Positions 17,945 to 25,869 of a DNA stretch of 64,000 bases are shown in pieces. The stretch is from Gammaproteobacteria bacterium (lineage in GTDB: Bacteria; Pseudomonadota; Gammaproteobacteria; JAADJB01), in contig JAADJB010000015.1 in NCBI GenBank assembly GCA_013151035.1, positions 56,432 through 120,431 on the forward strand, read 5' to 3'. Position 1 is the stretch's first letter. Each line of letters begins with the position of its first letter. The notes below the pieces were generated by a model, which worked only from the letters and a program-made list of their open reading frames with translations, searched no databases and was not told the origin of the DNA. A program made the position numbers and the translations under genes.

Positions 17945-20311
17945 TCATTGAGTCCAACCAACAGCCTTTTTAATCTGCTGCATAGACTGGAAACTCTTGA
18001 TAATACCCTCAGCTGCACGTCGTCCATCCACAACCGCCGTCACAATCAGATCAGGGCCACGGGTATTATCACCGCCTGCATAAACCTTTATATTCGATGT
18101 CTGCCCCTGATCATCAATACGGATAAGACCCCGCTCATCAATATCAACCCCCAATGTTGCTAACCATGCGGGGGGCTGCGCTATCTGACCAATCGCAATA
18201 ATCAAGGCATCACAAGCCATGATCATGGGTGCTAAATCATCATCGGCCTGTTTAAGCTGCACCGCACTCACCTGACCATCACCCCTCACTACAAGCGGTG
18301 AACACTCAAACATAAACTGCACACCTTCTTCCCGTGCCGCCTGTTGTTCCTTTGCTGAGGCACGCATGGCCTGCTCTGTGCCCCGATAAACCAGGATCAC
18401 CCTGTCTGCACCCTGACGTATAGCCGAACGCGCACAGTCCATAGCACTATCACCACCCCCCAGTACCAGCACACGTTTACCTGACATTCTGTCACCACCC
18501 TGCTCTTTATTTACAGCAGCGAGATAATCCAATGCCGTGTAAACACCATCAAGATGACATCCAGGGATATCCAGTATGCGTGAACGTTGCGCACCCAGGC
18601 CCAGAAAAACAGCATCATAACGCCCTGTTAATTCCTGCATAAGTTGTCCATCAACCTCAACACCCAGATGAAAATTTATCCCATGATCTTGCAGCAAGTT
18701 CTGGCGCCGCATAAGAATCGATTTTTCCAACTTGAAGGGGGGTATCGCAGTCGCCATTAAACCACCGGCTATCTTTTCACGATCAAAGATACTCACCTCA
18801 AAACCCGCCTTGTTCAACTGATCAGCACAAGCCAGGCCAGCCGGGCCCGCACCAATAACCGCAATACGTTTACCATTGTTTTTATCGGGCTTCACCGGTT
18901 GCCAACCCTGGCGCAATGCCTCATCAGTAATAAAGCGTTCTGCCAGCCCAATGGTTACCGCACCATCCTCTTCCTTAGCCTTGGTACAACTCCCTTCGCA
19001 GAGACGATGCTGAGGGCAGAGACGACCACAGATCTCCGGTAGATTACTAGTGCTGTGCGAGATAGTTGCTGCCCCTTTGATATCACCCGCAGCCACCGCC
19101 TCCAGCCACTCCGGGATATGGTTGGATAGAGGGCAGGCATTACTACATCCCGGCACACCACAATCCAGACAACGAGCTGCCTGTTGCTGAATCTTCGCAA
19201 AGGCCGGTGGCACACTGCTTTCTTTCCAGTCCTGACGGCGTTCAGTGACTACCCGCTCAACACTTCCCTCACGCCAGGTTCTGCCCACCTTTTTACGCTT
19301 TAATAAATAGCTGGCATTCTGTTTCAGCGCAGGTCGGAATAGATTGCGTACATCCCGAATCTCCAGTGCATCGGTTGGACAAGACACCACACAACGGGCA
19401 CAACCCATACAATCTTCCAGTGCAGTGACACGTCCTGCCTCCTTACCCTGTCGCCATACCGGGATTCCCATATCACAAACCTGTTCACAACGCTGACAAT
19501 CAATACATTTTTCGACATCCATCTCGATACCATAAAAACCGGCATGATTCAGCAGACCAAAGGTCGCGCCATAAGGACAGAGATAACGGCAATAAAAACG
19601 GTTGCCAACAATAGGGGCAATAAAAAAGCTACCAAAATAGGTCATTGCTACGACAAGATAAAAACCACCCACAAAACTCACCGTCCATGAATTAGGGGGA
19701 AACTGAGTAACTACCATCACACCCACATAGTAAATAAAAAACACCCATTTGCTGTGCCTTAACATCCAGGCCCAATCAGAACGCAGGGTTCGATCCCTAA
19801 AGGCAAACCCCACGGTCTCACGCACACCCACACAGGGACAGTTAAAACCACAGATAATACGTCGACCAAATAGAAATACCGCCGCTAGAATCAGGAAGAA
19901 GGTAATGGTTCCTGGCACATGCAGGGAAGGGAATACCGGCTGTCCCCAGAGAAAACCAGCGTAAGGCTCATACATCGGATACAGCCACGGGATCATCCAC
20001 CAGAACACCGTTACCATAAAGACAAGAATCATTAACCGCTTGCGGGTATAGGCATTCTTCTCTGCGATAATACGCCAGATCCCGAAACTCAAGATAATAA
20101 GATATTCGGTATAACGATTAAGCCAGACAGGATTATCAAACCAGAATAACCAGGTCTCATTCAGCCAGCCAACAAAGGCCAGGGTAAATGCCGCCATGCT
20201 CAAAAACTGAATCCACAGACTATAACGTACGGGCATCAAATCCTGTTGTGTCGCATTAACACGACGTGGATTATGCGTTACCGTTTTTTCAAAAGAGACA
20301 TCGACATTCAT
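17945..20311 (-). CDS. Fused polyferredoxin membrane protein and GltD-like FAD/NAD(P)H reductase
   Basis: 788 residues. Residues 1-330 form a NapH/NosR/CcoG-like membrane part: several helices, CGFNCPC (154-160) and CRYLCP (241-246) at membrane edges, then two 4Fe-4S sites (CIDCQRCEQVC near 269-279; CMGCARCVVSCP near 301-312). Residues 381-788 resemble the glutamate synthase small subunit: Cys-rich CLDCGVPGCSNACP, an FAD site RIAVIGAGPAG (482-492), a second Rossmann site VLVLGGGDSA, and a C-terminal AGGDNTRGPDLIVTAV. The protein could move electrons between NAD(P)H and the quinone pool or the periplasmic multihaem proteins encoded next to it. Direction and partners are inference. It starts 14 bases after the VTT-rhodanese gene. 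Confidence 0.85.
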   Translation of the reverse strand: MNVDVSFEKTVTHNPRRVNATQQDLMPVRYSLWIQFLSMAAFTLAFVGWLNETWLFWFDNPVWLNRYTEYLIILSFGIWRIIAEKNAYTRKRLMILVFMVTVFWWMIPWLYPMYEPYAGFLWGQPVFPSLHVPGTITFFLILAAVFLFGRRIICGFNCPCVGVRETVGFAFRDRTLRSDWAWMLRHSKWVFFIYYVGVMVVTQFPPNSWTVSFVGGFYLVVAMTYFGSFFIAPIVGNRFYCRYLCPYGATFGLLNHAGFYGIEMDVEKCIDCQRCEQVCDMGIPVWRQGKEAGRVTALEDCMGCARCVVSCPTDALEIRDVRNLFRPALKQNASYLLKRKKVGRTWREGSVERVVTERRQDWKESSVPPAFAKIQQQAARCLDCGVPGCSNACPLSNHIPEWLEAVAAGDIKGAATISHSTSNLPEICGRLCPQHRLCEGSCTKAKEEDGAVTIGLAERFITDEALRQGWQPVKPDKNNGKRIAVIGAGPAGLACADQLNKAGFEVSIFDREKIAGGLMATAIPPFKLEKSILMRRQNLLQDHGINFHLGVEVDGQLMQELTGRYDAVFLGLGAQRSRILDIPGCHLDGVYTALDYLAAVNKEQGGDRMSGKRVLVLGGGDSAMDCARSAIRQGADRVILVYRGTEQAMRASAKEQQAAREEGVQFMFECSPLVVRGDGQVSAVQLKQADDDLAPMIMACDALIIAIGQIAQPPAWLATLGVDIDERGLIRIDDQGQTSNIKVYAGGDNTRGPDLIVTAVVDGRRAAEGIIKSFQSMQQIKKAVGWTQ

Positions 20312-20325
20312 CAGAATAGTCCGTG

Positions 20326-21291
20326 TTACTCAACCGAAAAACCGTTTTTATTCCAGCCCGTCATCCCCATCTTCGCCACATGCACATCGGCAAAACCATG
20401 CTGCGTCAAGATCTTTTCTGCCTGCAAGGATTTACGATCAGTACGGCAAATTGTGACGATGGTCTTTTCCAGATAATCATCCAGCTCATGGATGCGTTGT
20501 TCCAGTTCCTCCAGTGGCAACAACATAGAGCCCGCAATATGCCCCTGCTCACCAACATAATCTTCAGCAGTACGCACATCCAGTATCAGCAAGTCCTCAC
20601 CACTCGCCTGCCTTTTATGCAATTCCGGGATAATCATCATTGGCTTGCTACGTAACTTGCCTATCAGACGCGGCAGAAAACCCACCACAGCCAACAACGC
20701 TATCGCCAACATAATTTTCTGTATCGTATCTTCACCACCGGAAATGGCCTCCTTACTGGCATAACCCAGATAGGTATAGGCGATGGCACCGGGTAACATA
20801 CAAATCCAGCTGGCAAGACTGTATTGGGTAAAACTAATTTTAGTCAGACCCAGGGCATAATTGAGTAGATTAAAAGGAAACAATGGCACCAGACGGGTAA
20901 AGGCAACAAAGTGCCAACCCTCACTCTCCACACCATTAACAAGCTGTTTAATCTTGCCACCCGTCTTATTGGCTACCCAGTCAGAGGCTAGATAACGGGA
21001 TATCAAAAAAGATAACATGGCACCAATGGTGGCACCGGTCAGATTATAAAAGGTGCCCCAGTAAGGGCCAAACAATGCACCACCCAACAGGGTTAGCACC
21101 GAACCTGGCAGAAAAAATACGGTGCCCACAATATAGATCAACATAAACAGGAAAGGTCCGGCACTACCCGCTCCCTGCACCCAGGACTCCAGTGCAGCCG
21201 TATCAAAATGATGCCGATTCATTACCGCAAAGACAATACCGACTAACAGTAATAACAAGATAAAAAAACGTAATACCTTATTATTCATCAT
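20326..21291 (-). CDS. TVP38/TMEM64 (VTT) membrane protein fused to a rhodanese domain
   Basis: 321 residues. Residues about 1-215 form a VTT/SNARE-associated membrane domain with the family motif FLPGSVLTLLGGALFGPYWGT and FTRLVPLFPFNLLNYALGLT. Residues about 225-321 form a single rhodanese domain (LLILDVRTAEDYVGEQGHIAGSMLLPL) with the catalytic cysteine intact (TICRTDRKS, Cys282). A role in handling sulfane sulfur at the inner membrane is plausible. The start overlaps the upstream hydroxylase gene by four bases (ATGA), and the reductase fusion follows after 14 bases, so all three are one operon. Confidence 0.88.
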   Translation of the reverse strand: MMNNKVLRFFILLLLLVGIVFAVMNRHHFDTAALESWVQGAGSAGPFLFMLIYIVGTVFFLPGSVLTLLGGALFGPYWGTFYNLTGATIGAMLSFLISRYLASDWVANKTGGKIKQLVNGVESEGWHFVAFTRLVPLFPFNLLNYALGLTKISFTQYSLASWICMLPGAIAYTYLGYASKEAISGGEDTIQKIMLAIALLAVVGFLPRLIGKLRSKPMMIIPELHKRQASGEDLLILDVRTAEDYVGEQGHIAGSMLLPLEELEQRIHELDDYLEKTIVTICRTDRKSLQAEKILTQHGFADVHVAKMGMTGWNKNGFSVE

Positions 21292-22151
21292 TCATTCCCT
21301 TTTGATTCGGCACTATCCCAGCTACGTCGATTAATCACATAACCATGCAGCTTGCCGACAAATGGCAAGGCCAACAAGCCACTAATCCAGACCACTTGTT
21401 TATTATCGTGATAATGATGGATGCCAATCTTCATCTGTTCATGACTGGCGCGCGGTTGATCACGATAGGTTCCCATCAGTCTGTCCCACCAGGACAGATT
21501 AAAGCCAAAATTACTATTCGCCTCATCATCCTCTACCGAGTGATGCACCCGATGCATATCCGGGGTAACAAAACACATCCGCAGGAGATGATCCAATCCC
21601 TTGGGTAAACGGACATTGCCATGATTAAACATCGCCATGGCATTAAGCACGACCTCAAAGATAATGACAGCAACGACAGGCGCACCTAATAAAACAATCG
21701 TGGCAAACTTGATGAGCATGGAAAGAATAATCTCGAGCGTATGGAAACGCGCCCCGGTAGTCACATCGTAGTCGGGATCAGCATGATGAACCCGATGCAA
21801 ACGCCAAAGCACAGGTACAGCATGCACCATCACATGTTGTATGTAGATAATAAAGTCCATGATAATAACAGCGGCGATAACCGTAATGAGAAAGGGAATA
21901 TCGTAATAATTAAATAGTCCCCAACCCTGTTCAGCTGCAAAGGCAGCAACCCCGACCGCAGCCGCAGGAAATAACAGGCGTATAACGAAGCTATTGAGGA
22001 ATACCAAACCCAGGTTATTGCTCCAGCGCAACCATCGGGACACACTCTGAACTCGACACGGCGCCAGCACTTCCCATAGCGCCATCACAGCAAATATACC
22101 GAAAAAGAAACTCAGGCGAATGCCTATTTCATTATTGAGTATAAAATCCAT
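21288..22151 (-). CDS. Fatty acid hydroxylase / sterol desaturase family membrane enzyme
   Basis: About 287 residues from the ATG at 22151, which has GAGGG at good spacing; ATG 22157 and a longer start at 22199 are possible but less well placed. Membrane helices and the histidine clusters of the di-iron fatty acid hydroxylase superfamily are present: HVMVH, HRVHH and HRVHHS. The protein probably hydroxylates or desaturates a lipid or isoprenoid in the inner membrane; the substrate is unknown. It heads the operon with the VTT-rhodanese and reductase-fusion genes and diverges from the ArsR-rhodanese gene. Confidence 0.85.
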   Translation of the reverse strand: MDFILNNEIGIRLSFFFGIFAVMALWEVLAPCRVQSVSRWLRWSNNLGLVFLNSFVIRLLFPAAAVGVAAFAAEQGWGLFNYYDIPFLITVIAAVIIMDFIIYIQHVMVHAVPVLWRLHRVHHADPDYDVTTGARFHTLEIILSMLIKFATIVLLGAPVVAVIIFEVVLNAMAMFNHGNVRLPKGLDHLLRMCFVTPDMHRVHHSVEDDEANSNFGFNLSWWDRLMGTYRDQPRASHEQMKIGIHHYHDNKQVVWISGLLALPFVGKLHGYVINRRSWDSAESKGNE

Positions 22152-22219
22152 TGTCATGATCCCTCTAATAAATAAGGTGTCTCTATTTGCATCATCCACA
22201 AACAGTGCTAGAATTACTA

Positions 22220-22249
22220 CAAGAGATCATATAATCAATAGATCACTTG
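22220..22249. promoter_or_regulatory. Imperfect palindrome, candidate ArsR-type operator
   Basis: CAAG-A-GATC and GATC-A-CTTG arms are separated by a 12-bp AT-rich centre. It lies between the divergent hydroxylase operon and ArsR-rhodanese gene, about 28 bp before the regulator's ATG. Size and symmetry fit an ArsR-family dimer site; no binding data are implied. Confidence 0.5.
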
Positions 22250-22276
22250 AATAATAGAATAGAGGATTTCCAGAAT

Positions 22277-22936
22277 ATGTCAAGCGGTCATTTCAAACAA
22301 GACCTGTTCACCCAGTTTGCTCGCGTGGGAAAGGCACTCAGTAATGCCAATCGACTGGAGTTAATTGAATTCCTGGCACAAGGTGAACGCAGTGTCGATG
22401 AACTTGCCAAGGTATCCAGTCTCAGTGTTGCGAACACCTCTCAACACCTGCAACAACTCCGACAAGCTGGCCTGGTGAGCTCTCGCAAGGAAGGCTTAAA
22501 GGTCTTTTACAGCCTGAGCGGGGTTGATGTCATTGGTCTACTAGAGGCGCTACGTGGTGTCGCAGAACGTCATCTTGCCGAAGTTAATCAACTGGTTAAT
22601 ACCTATCTCACGGTCAAGGACAATCTTGAGGCCGTTCCCGCCAAAGAACTACTTAAACGCGTACGCAAAGGTCTCGTCACGGTACTTGATGTGCGCCCAG
22701 CCGAAGAATATGCCGCAGGCCATGTGCCTGGTGCCACCAATGTCCCGCTTAATGAACTGGAACAATATCTTGAGACACTTGATCCTGAGCAAGAGGTTGT
22801 TGCCTACTGTCGTGGCCCCCACTGTATTCTCGCCTTTGATGCTGTTGCGCGTCTACGAGAAAAAGGCATTAAGGCTCATAGATTAGAAGATGGTTTCCCT
22901 GAATGGAAGAGCGCAGGCCTACCCATAGAAACCTGA
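22277..22936 (+). CDS. ArsR-family regulator fused to a rhodanese domain
   Basis: 219 residues from the ATG at 22277 (AGAGG upstream; a TTG ten codons earlier is also in frame). The N-terminal ArsR winged helix (about 12-85) has LSNANRLELIEFLAQGERSVDELA and the recognition helix SVANTSQHLQQLRQAGLV. The C-terminal rhodanese (about 120-219) has LDVRPAEEYAAGHVPGATNVPL and the catalytic loop YCRGPHC (Cys178, Cys183). No cysteine lies in the DNA-binding half, so the cysteine pair used by BigR/SqrR-type sulfide sensors is absent and any persulfide sensing would have to use the rhodanese cysteine. It is divergent from a VTT-rhodanese operon, its likely target. Confidence 0.88.
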   Translation: MSSGHFKQDLFTQFARVGKALSNANRLELIEFLAQGERSVDELAKVSSLSVANTSQHLQQLRQAGLVSSRKEGLKVFYSLSGVDVIGLLEALRGVAERHLAEVNQLVNTYLTVKDNLEAVPAKELLKRVRKGLVTVLDVRPAEEYAAGHVPGATNVPLNELEQYLETLDPEQEVVAYCRGPHCILAFDAVARLREKGIKAHRLEDGFPEWKSAGLPIET

Positions 22937-23034
22937 CAAACAGAGATAAAAATATCAACGTCCCCTGCGCTACAATCTTTTGACATAAGCTTATTCCAAC
23001 GCTCTGCGTAAAAACACATCAACGGAGTCCAATA

Positions 23035-23640
23035 ATGTCCCAGACCTTATACACAAAAACCATCGAATTGATCGATGTCGCTAATAGCGAAGATCCCAAT
23101 CAGGAAACAGCGGATGGCAAGGAGTGGCCCAAAGAACTACTCTACTCACATCGCATGGCAGAGATGATCGAACGTTATGCCCCCGAGTCGGATGATGTCA
23201 TGAAGATCGCGGTTCGCGCCCAACATATTCAGCGCTGGAAATCACCCAGGGCAGACTACCCCATGAACCGCCAGGGTTATTTTTCCTGGCGCACCGACCT
23301 GTATAAATTTCATGCCCAGACAACAATCGATTTAATGGCACAGACCGGTTACGATGAAGAGAGCATGGAACGTGTCAAAAAGGCCGTCGGCAAATGTGCG
23401 CTCAAGGTTAACCCCGATACCCAATTAGTCGAGGATGTTATCGACCTGGTATTTATCGAACATTATATGCAAGCCTTTGTCGACAAGCACCCTGAATATG
23501 ATGAAGCCAAGTGGATTGATATCGTGCAAAAGACCTGGAAGAAGATGTCTGAACAAGGCCAGCAATATGCCCTGGCAGGCAACATCAAACTTCCTGAGCC
23601 GTTAATCCCCCTGATTCAGAAAGCTGTAGCAGGTGCGTAA
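23035..23640 (+). CDS. DUF4202 family protein
   Basis: 201 residues, soluble, no signal peptide. The stretch RAQHIQRWKSPRADYPMNRQ followed by YFSWRTDLYKFHA is the hallmark of DUF4202; conserved His and acidic residues (YSHRM, EHYMQAF) suggest an HD-like metal site, though no reaction is established. The ATG at 23035 has GGAG seven bases upstream. It follows the ArsR-rhodanese gene by about 100 bases on the same strand; REP units begin right after its stop. Confidence 0.8.
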   Translation: MSQTLYTKTIELIDVANSEDPNQETADGKEWPKELLYSHRMAEMIERYAPESDDVMKIAVRAQHIQRWKSPRADYPMNRQGYFSWRTDLYKFHAQTTIDLMAQTGYDEESMERVKKAVGKCALKVNPDTQLVEDVIDLVFIEHYMQAFVDKHPEYDEAKWIDIVQKTWKKMSEQGQQYALAGNIKLPEPLIPLIQKAVAGA

Positions 23641-23650
23641 AATTTACCCA

Positions 23651-23710
23651 TGGTGCGCAGTGCGCACCCTACCCCAGAAACCATCCCGGTAGGGTGCGTA
23701 CCACGCACCA
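23651..23710. repeat. REP-like palindromes, inverted pair
   Basis: Unit 1 at 23651-23673 (TGGTGCG-CAGTG-CGCACCCTACC) and unit 2, inverted, at 23687-23710 (CGGTAGGGTGCG-TACCA-CGCACCA without its first two bases in the core), 13 bases apart. The pair forms a REPIN-like structure between the DUF4202 and outer-membrane-barrel genes. Confidence 0.85.
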
Positions 23711-23720
23711 CAAAAAACTC

Positions 23721-24533
23721 ATGAAATGGAAAAACCCTGCTCAATGGCTCTTTGCAATCATTGCACTGACATTCATTACCCCATCAATCATGGCGCATGA
23801 TCCCATCTTTGGCATCGGGCCCCATGTGCTCTATAAAGGTGGCATTGAAATATCCCCCGAGTTTCATCGCAACAAAAAGGGACCCGCACAAGAGGATGAA
23901 CTCGGACTGGGACTAACTTACGGTATCACCGGAGACTGGTCAGCAGGAGTTGAGTTACCCTATACATGGGCGGACAATGGCACTAACAGCAACAATGGTA
24001 CCGGTGACATCCGGCTATTCACCAAATACCGTTTTTGGCGTAATGATCAGCCGGGCATACAGGAGAGTGCCGCTATCTTATTAAAGACCAAAACGAATAC
24101 GGGCAGCAATACACTTTCTTCTGCCAGTGCTAACACCCTCGGCCTGACCTACGGCTTTGAGGGTCGCAGCTGGTATCGTTGGGCGAGCCTGCGCTACCAG
24201 GCGAATAATAAAGACAGCACCGGTCTTAAACATGGCAACAAGATACTGATTGATCTGGTCGCCGGTGTCCGCCCTAATCTCACCGGCTATCTTGAACCCG
24301 ATACGGTCTGGTTACTTGAGCTCAATGGTGAATATGCTCAACAGACAAGATTAAACGGGACAGCGATTAATAACAGTGGTGGTAACGAATGGTTCCTGTC
24401 ACCGGGGATCTTCTGGACCCAGCGCAACTTTGCCGTTAAAGCCGCTATACAAGTTCCCATTTCCAGTAATCTGAAGGGTGTTCAGGATAAAACAGACTAT
24501 AGAGCCAAATTGATTCTGGAATGGCATATGTAA
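23721..24533 (+). CDS. Putative outer-membrane beta-barrel protein
   Basis: 270 residues from the ATG at 23721; the GTG at 23694 lies inside a REP unit and is unlikely to be used. Signal peptide ending near SIMAHD, then a protein rich in alternating hydrophobic/aromatic strands (LGLTYGITGDWSAGVELPYTW, DIRLFTKYRFWR), ending in an aromatic/hydrophobic C-terminal strand (AKLILEWHM). It resembles the MetA-pathway-of-phenol-degradation-like porin family; the name reflects history rather than function. Downstream genes encode a periplasmic HMA protein and a MerT-like membrane protein, so metal-related transport is possible, but this is context only. Confidence 0.65.
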   Translation: MKWKNPAQWLFAIIALTFITPSIMAHDPIFGIGPHVLYKGGIEISPEFHRNKKGPAQEDELGLGLTYGITGDWSAGVELPYTWADNGTNSNNGTGDIRLFTKYRFWRNDQPGIQESAAILLKTKTNTGSNTLSSASANTLGLTYGFEGRSWYRWASLRYQANNKDSTGLKHGNKILIDLVAGVRPNLTGYLEPDTVWLLELNGEYAQQTRLNGTAINNSGGNEWFLSPGIFWTQRNFAVKAAIQVPISSNLKGVQDKTDYRAKLILEWHM

Positions 24534-24566
24534 CTGCCATCCAGTTAAACTAAAGAGGCAGGAATG

Positions 24567-24656
24567 ACTCCTCTTTAGCAGAGACCCATGCCCGCATGGA
24601 CGCGGGCATGGAGCCACCATGGATGGTTTCACGGCGTGTCTCTGCTAAAGAGGAGT
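24567..24656. repeat. Long hairpin repeat element, copy 2
   Basis: Outer arms ACTCCTCTTTAGCAGAGAC and GTCTCTGCTAAAGAGGAGT are perfectly complementary over 19 bases. Inside are GCCCGCATGGACGCGGGC, GAGCCACCATGGATGG and TTCACGGCGTGTC, matching the inner blocks of the copy at 17762-17853. It lies between the barrel and HMA genes; the upstream ORF stop precedes it by about 30 bases. Confidence 0.85.
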
Positions 24657-24715
24657 GATGCATGGCTCGAACTGACCAAGCGAAATTTTCAATGGATATT
24701 AAGAGAGACAATACA

Positions 24716-25009
24716 ATGAAACGCATATTAACAGCAACCCTACTCTTCATCTGGAGCCTATCAAGCCTTGCTGCCGGATCACAATACATCATGCGCGTAG
24801 ATGGTCTGGTCTGTCCCTTTTGTGCCTACGGCATTGAAAAAAAGCTGAAGGAGATTGAAGGCGTTGAAGCCATTGATGTCGATCTGGATAATGGTCTGGT
24901 TACCGTCAACACAGCTACAGGCATCGACCTCTCCGAAGAACGAATGAAACAATTATTCACCGATTCAGGTTTCACCTATCGCAGCATGACCAAGACACCG
25001 CAAGAGTAG
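24716..25009 (+). CDS. Periplasmic heavy-metal-associated (HMA, MerP-like) protein
   Basis: 97 residues from the ATG at 24716 (AGAGAG upstream). A Sec signal peptide (to about LAAG, residue 21) is followed by one ferredoxin-like HMA domain with the metal-binding loop GLVCPFCAYGIEKKL and the typical second half VEAIDVDLDNGLVTVNT. It should bind Cu+, Hg2+ or a similar soft metal in the periplasm. The next gene, a MerT-like membrane protein, begins two bases after the stop, recalling merP/merT pairs, though no merA or merR is present. Confidence 0.85.
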   Translation: MKRILTATLLFIWSLSSLAAGSQYIMRVDGLVCPFCAYGIEKKLKEIEGVEAIDVDLDNGLVTVNTATGIDLSEERMKQLFTDSGFTYRSMTKTPQE

Positions 25010-25011
25010 TC

Positions 25012-25398
25012 ATGGCAACATTATTAAAAGGCCGCAGTGTCACCTGGCTAACCTTGTTCACCTCCAGCGGCACCCTGATCTGTTGTGCCCTGCCCATCAT
25101 CCTGGTGACACTGGGACTCGGCACCACAGTTGCCGCACTCACCAGCACTTTTCCTTTTCTGATCACATTGAGCCAACACAAGATATGGGTGTTTATCTTT
25201 TCAGGTCTCATGCTAAGTCTGGCAGGCTGGCTACTCTACCGCCCTGCTCGCCACTGTCCCAGTGATCCTGAACTAGGGCGTTTATGCCAAACCACTCATA
25301 CATGGAATCAACGCATCTTCTGGGTATCTGTGAGCATCTGGAGTATTGGTTTCTTTGCAGCTTATCTGGCATTACCACTAAGAATGTGGCTGGAGTAA
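25012..25398 (+). CDS. MerT-like small integral membrane protein
   Basis: 128 residues with three or four membrane segments. The first holds a Cys-Cys pair in TLICCALPIILVTLGLG, resembling the cysteine pair in the first helix of MerT-type metal importers; further cysteines lie in the HCPSDPELGRLC loop. It starts two bases after the HMA gene and is presumably co-translated, suggesting transfer of a soft metal from the periplasmic protein. It lacks enough similarity to be named merT. Confidence 0.65.
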   Translation: MATLLKGRSVTWLTLFTSSGTLICCALPIILVTLGLGTTVAALTSTFPFLITLSQHKIWVFIFSGLMLSLAGWLLYRPARHCPSDPELGRLCQTTHTWNQRIFWVSVSIWSIGFFAAYLALPLRMWLE

Positions 25399-25467
25399 CT
25401 ACGATCACTTTCAATGCATGCATTACTTTTCAGCAAAAAACCTCATCAAACACTAAAAATCTATTTA

Positions 25468-25523
25468 TTAGTTGCTTTTTATTAAAAAAGAAACTAATGT
25501 ATTTCTTATACTAAAAAAGCAAC
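25468..25523. promoter_or_regulatory. Candidate HipB operators: three GTTGCTTTTT-type sites
   Basis: An inverted repeat at 25468-25497 (TTAGTTGCTTTTTA and AAAAAAGAAACTAA arms) and a third half-site at 25510-25523 (ACTAAAAAAGCAAC, the complement of GTTGCTTTTTTAGT), just upstream of the hipB-like start. The arrangement fits autoregulation by the antitoxin/toxin complex, typical of hipBA operons. Confidence 0.6.
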
Positions 25524-25539
25524 ACATAAGTTTCCTACA

Positions 25540-25869
25540 ATGAGATCATTACTTGAACAACTAAAAAAACGCAGATTAGCCCTCGACCTAAAACAAAAAG
25601 ATATGATGCTTCGTATCGGCGTATCACGCCAGCAGTATCAGCATTTAGAGTCCAGGGGCAACCCCAGACTAAACACACTTGAACTCATTGCCAAAGGGCT
25701 AAAAAGTGAGTTGATGTTGATCCCTACAGAAAAGTTGAACCTGGTAAAAGAGATTCTGGAAAATGATGCATTATCATCTCCAACACTAAAAGATAAAGAC
25801 TCTAAACAAAGTAATGAAAATACGCTCGCCAATGATCCATGGAAGAATTTACTCGCAGGTGAAGAATGA
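25540..25869 (+). CDS. hipB: HipB-like antitoxin, XRE helix-turn-helix
   Basis: 109 residues. An XRE-type helix-turn-helix spans about residues 4-60 (LEQLKKRRLALDLKQKDMML, VSRQQYQHLESRGNPRL, TLELIAKGL); the charged C-terminal half is low in structure, as expected for an antitoxin tail. It overlaps the hipA-like gene by four bases (ATGA), giving coupled translation. The AT-rich leader with three operator-like sites suggests autorepression. The region is visibly richer in A and T than the neighbouring genes, consistent with horizontal gain. Confidence 0.85.
   Translation: MRSLLEQLKKRRLALDLKQKDMMLRIGVSRQQYQHLESRGNPRLNTLELIAKGLKSELMLIPTEKLNLVKEILENDALSSPTLKDKDSKQSNENTLANDPWKNLLAGEE

Noticed and set aside
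22277..22936. ArsR regulator as a classical arsenic or BigR/SqrR sensor
   Set aside because: No cysteine pair exists in the winged-helix part; only the rhodanese cysteines remain.
24716..25398. A mercury resistance (mer) operon
   Set aside because: Only an HMA protein and a MerT-like protein are present; no mercuric reductase or MerR regulator.
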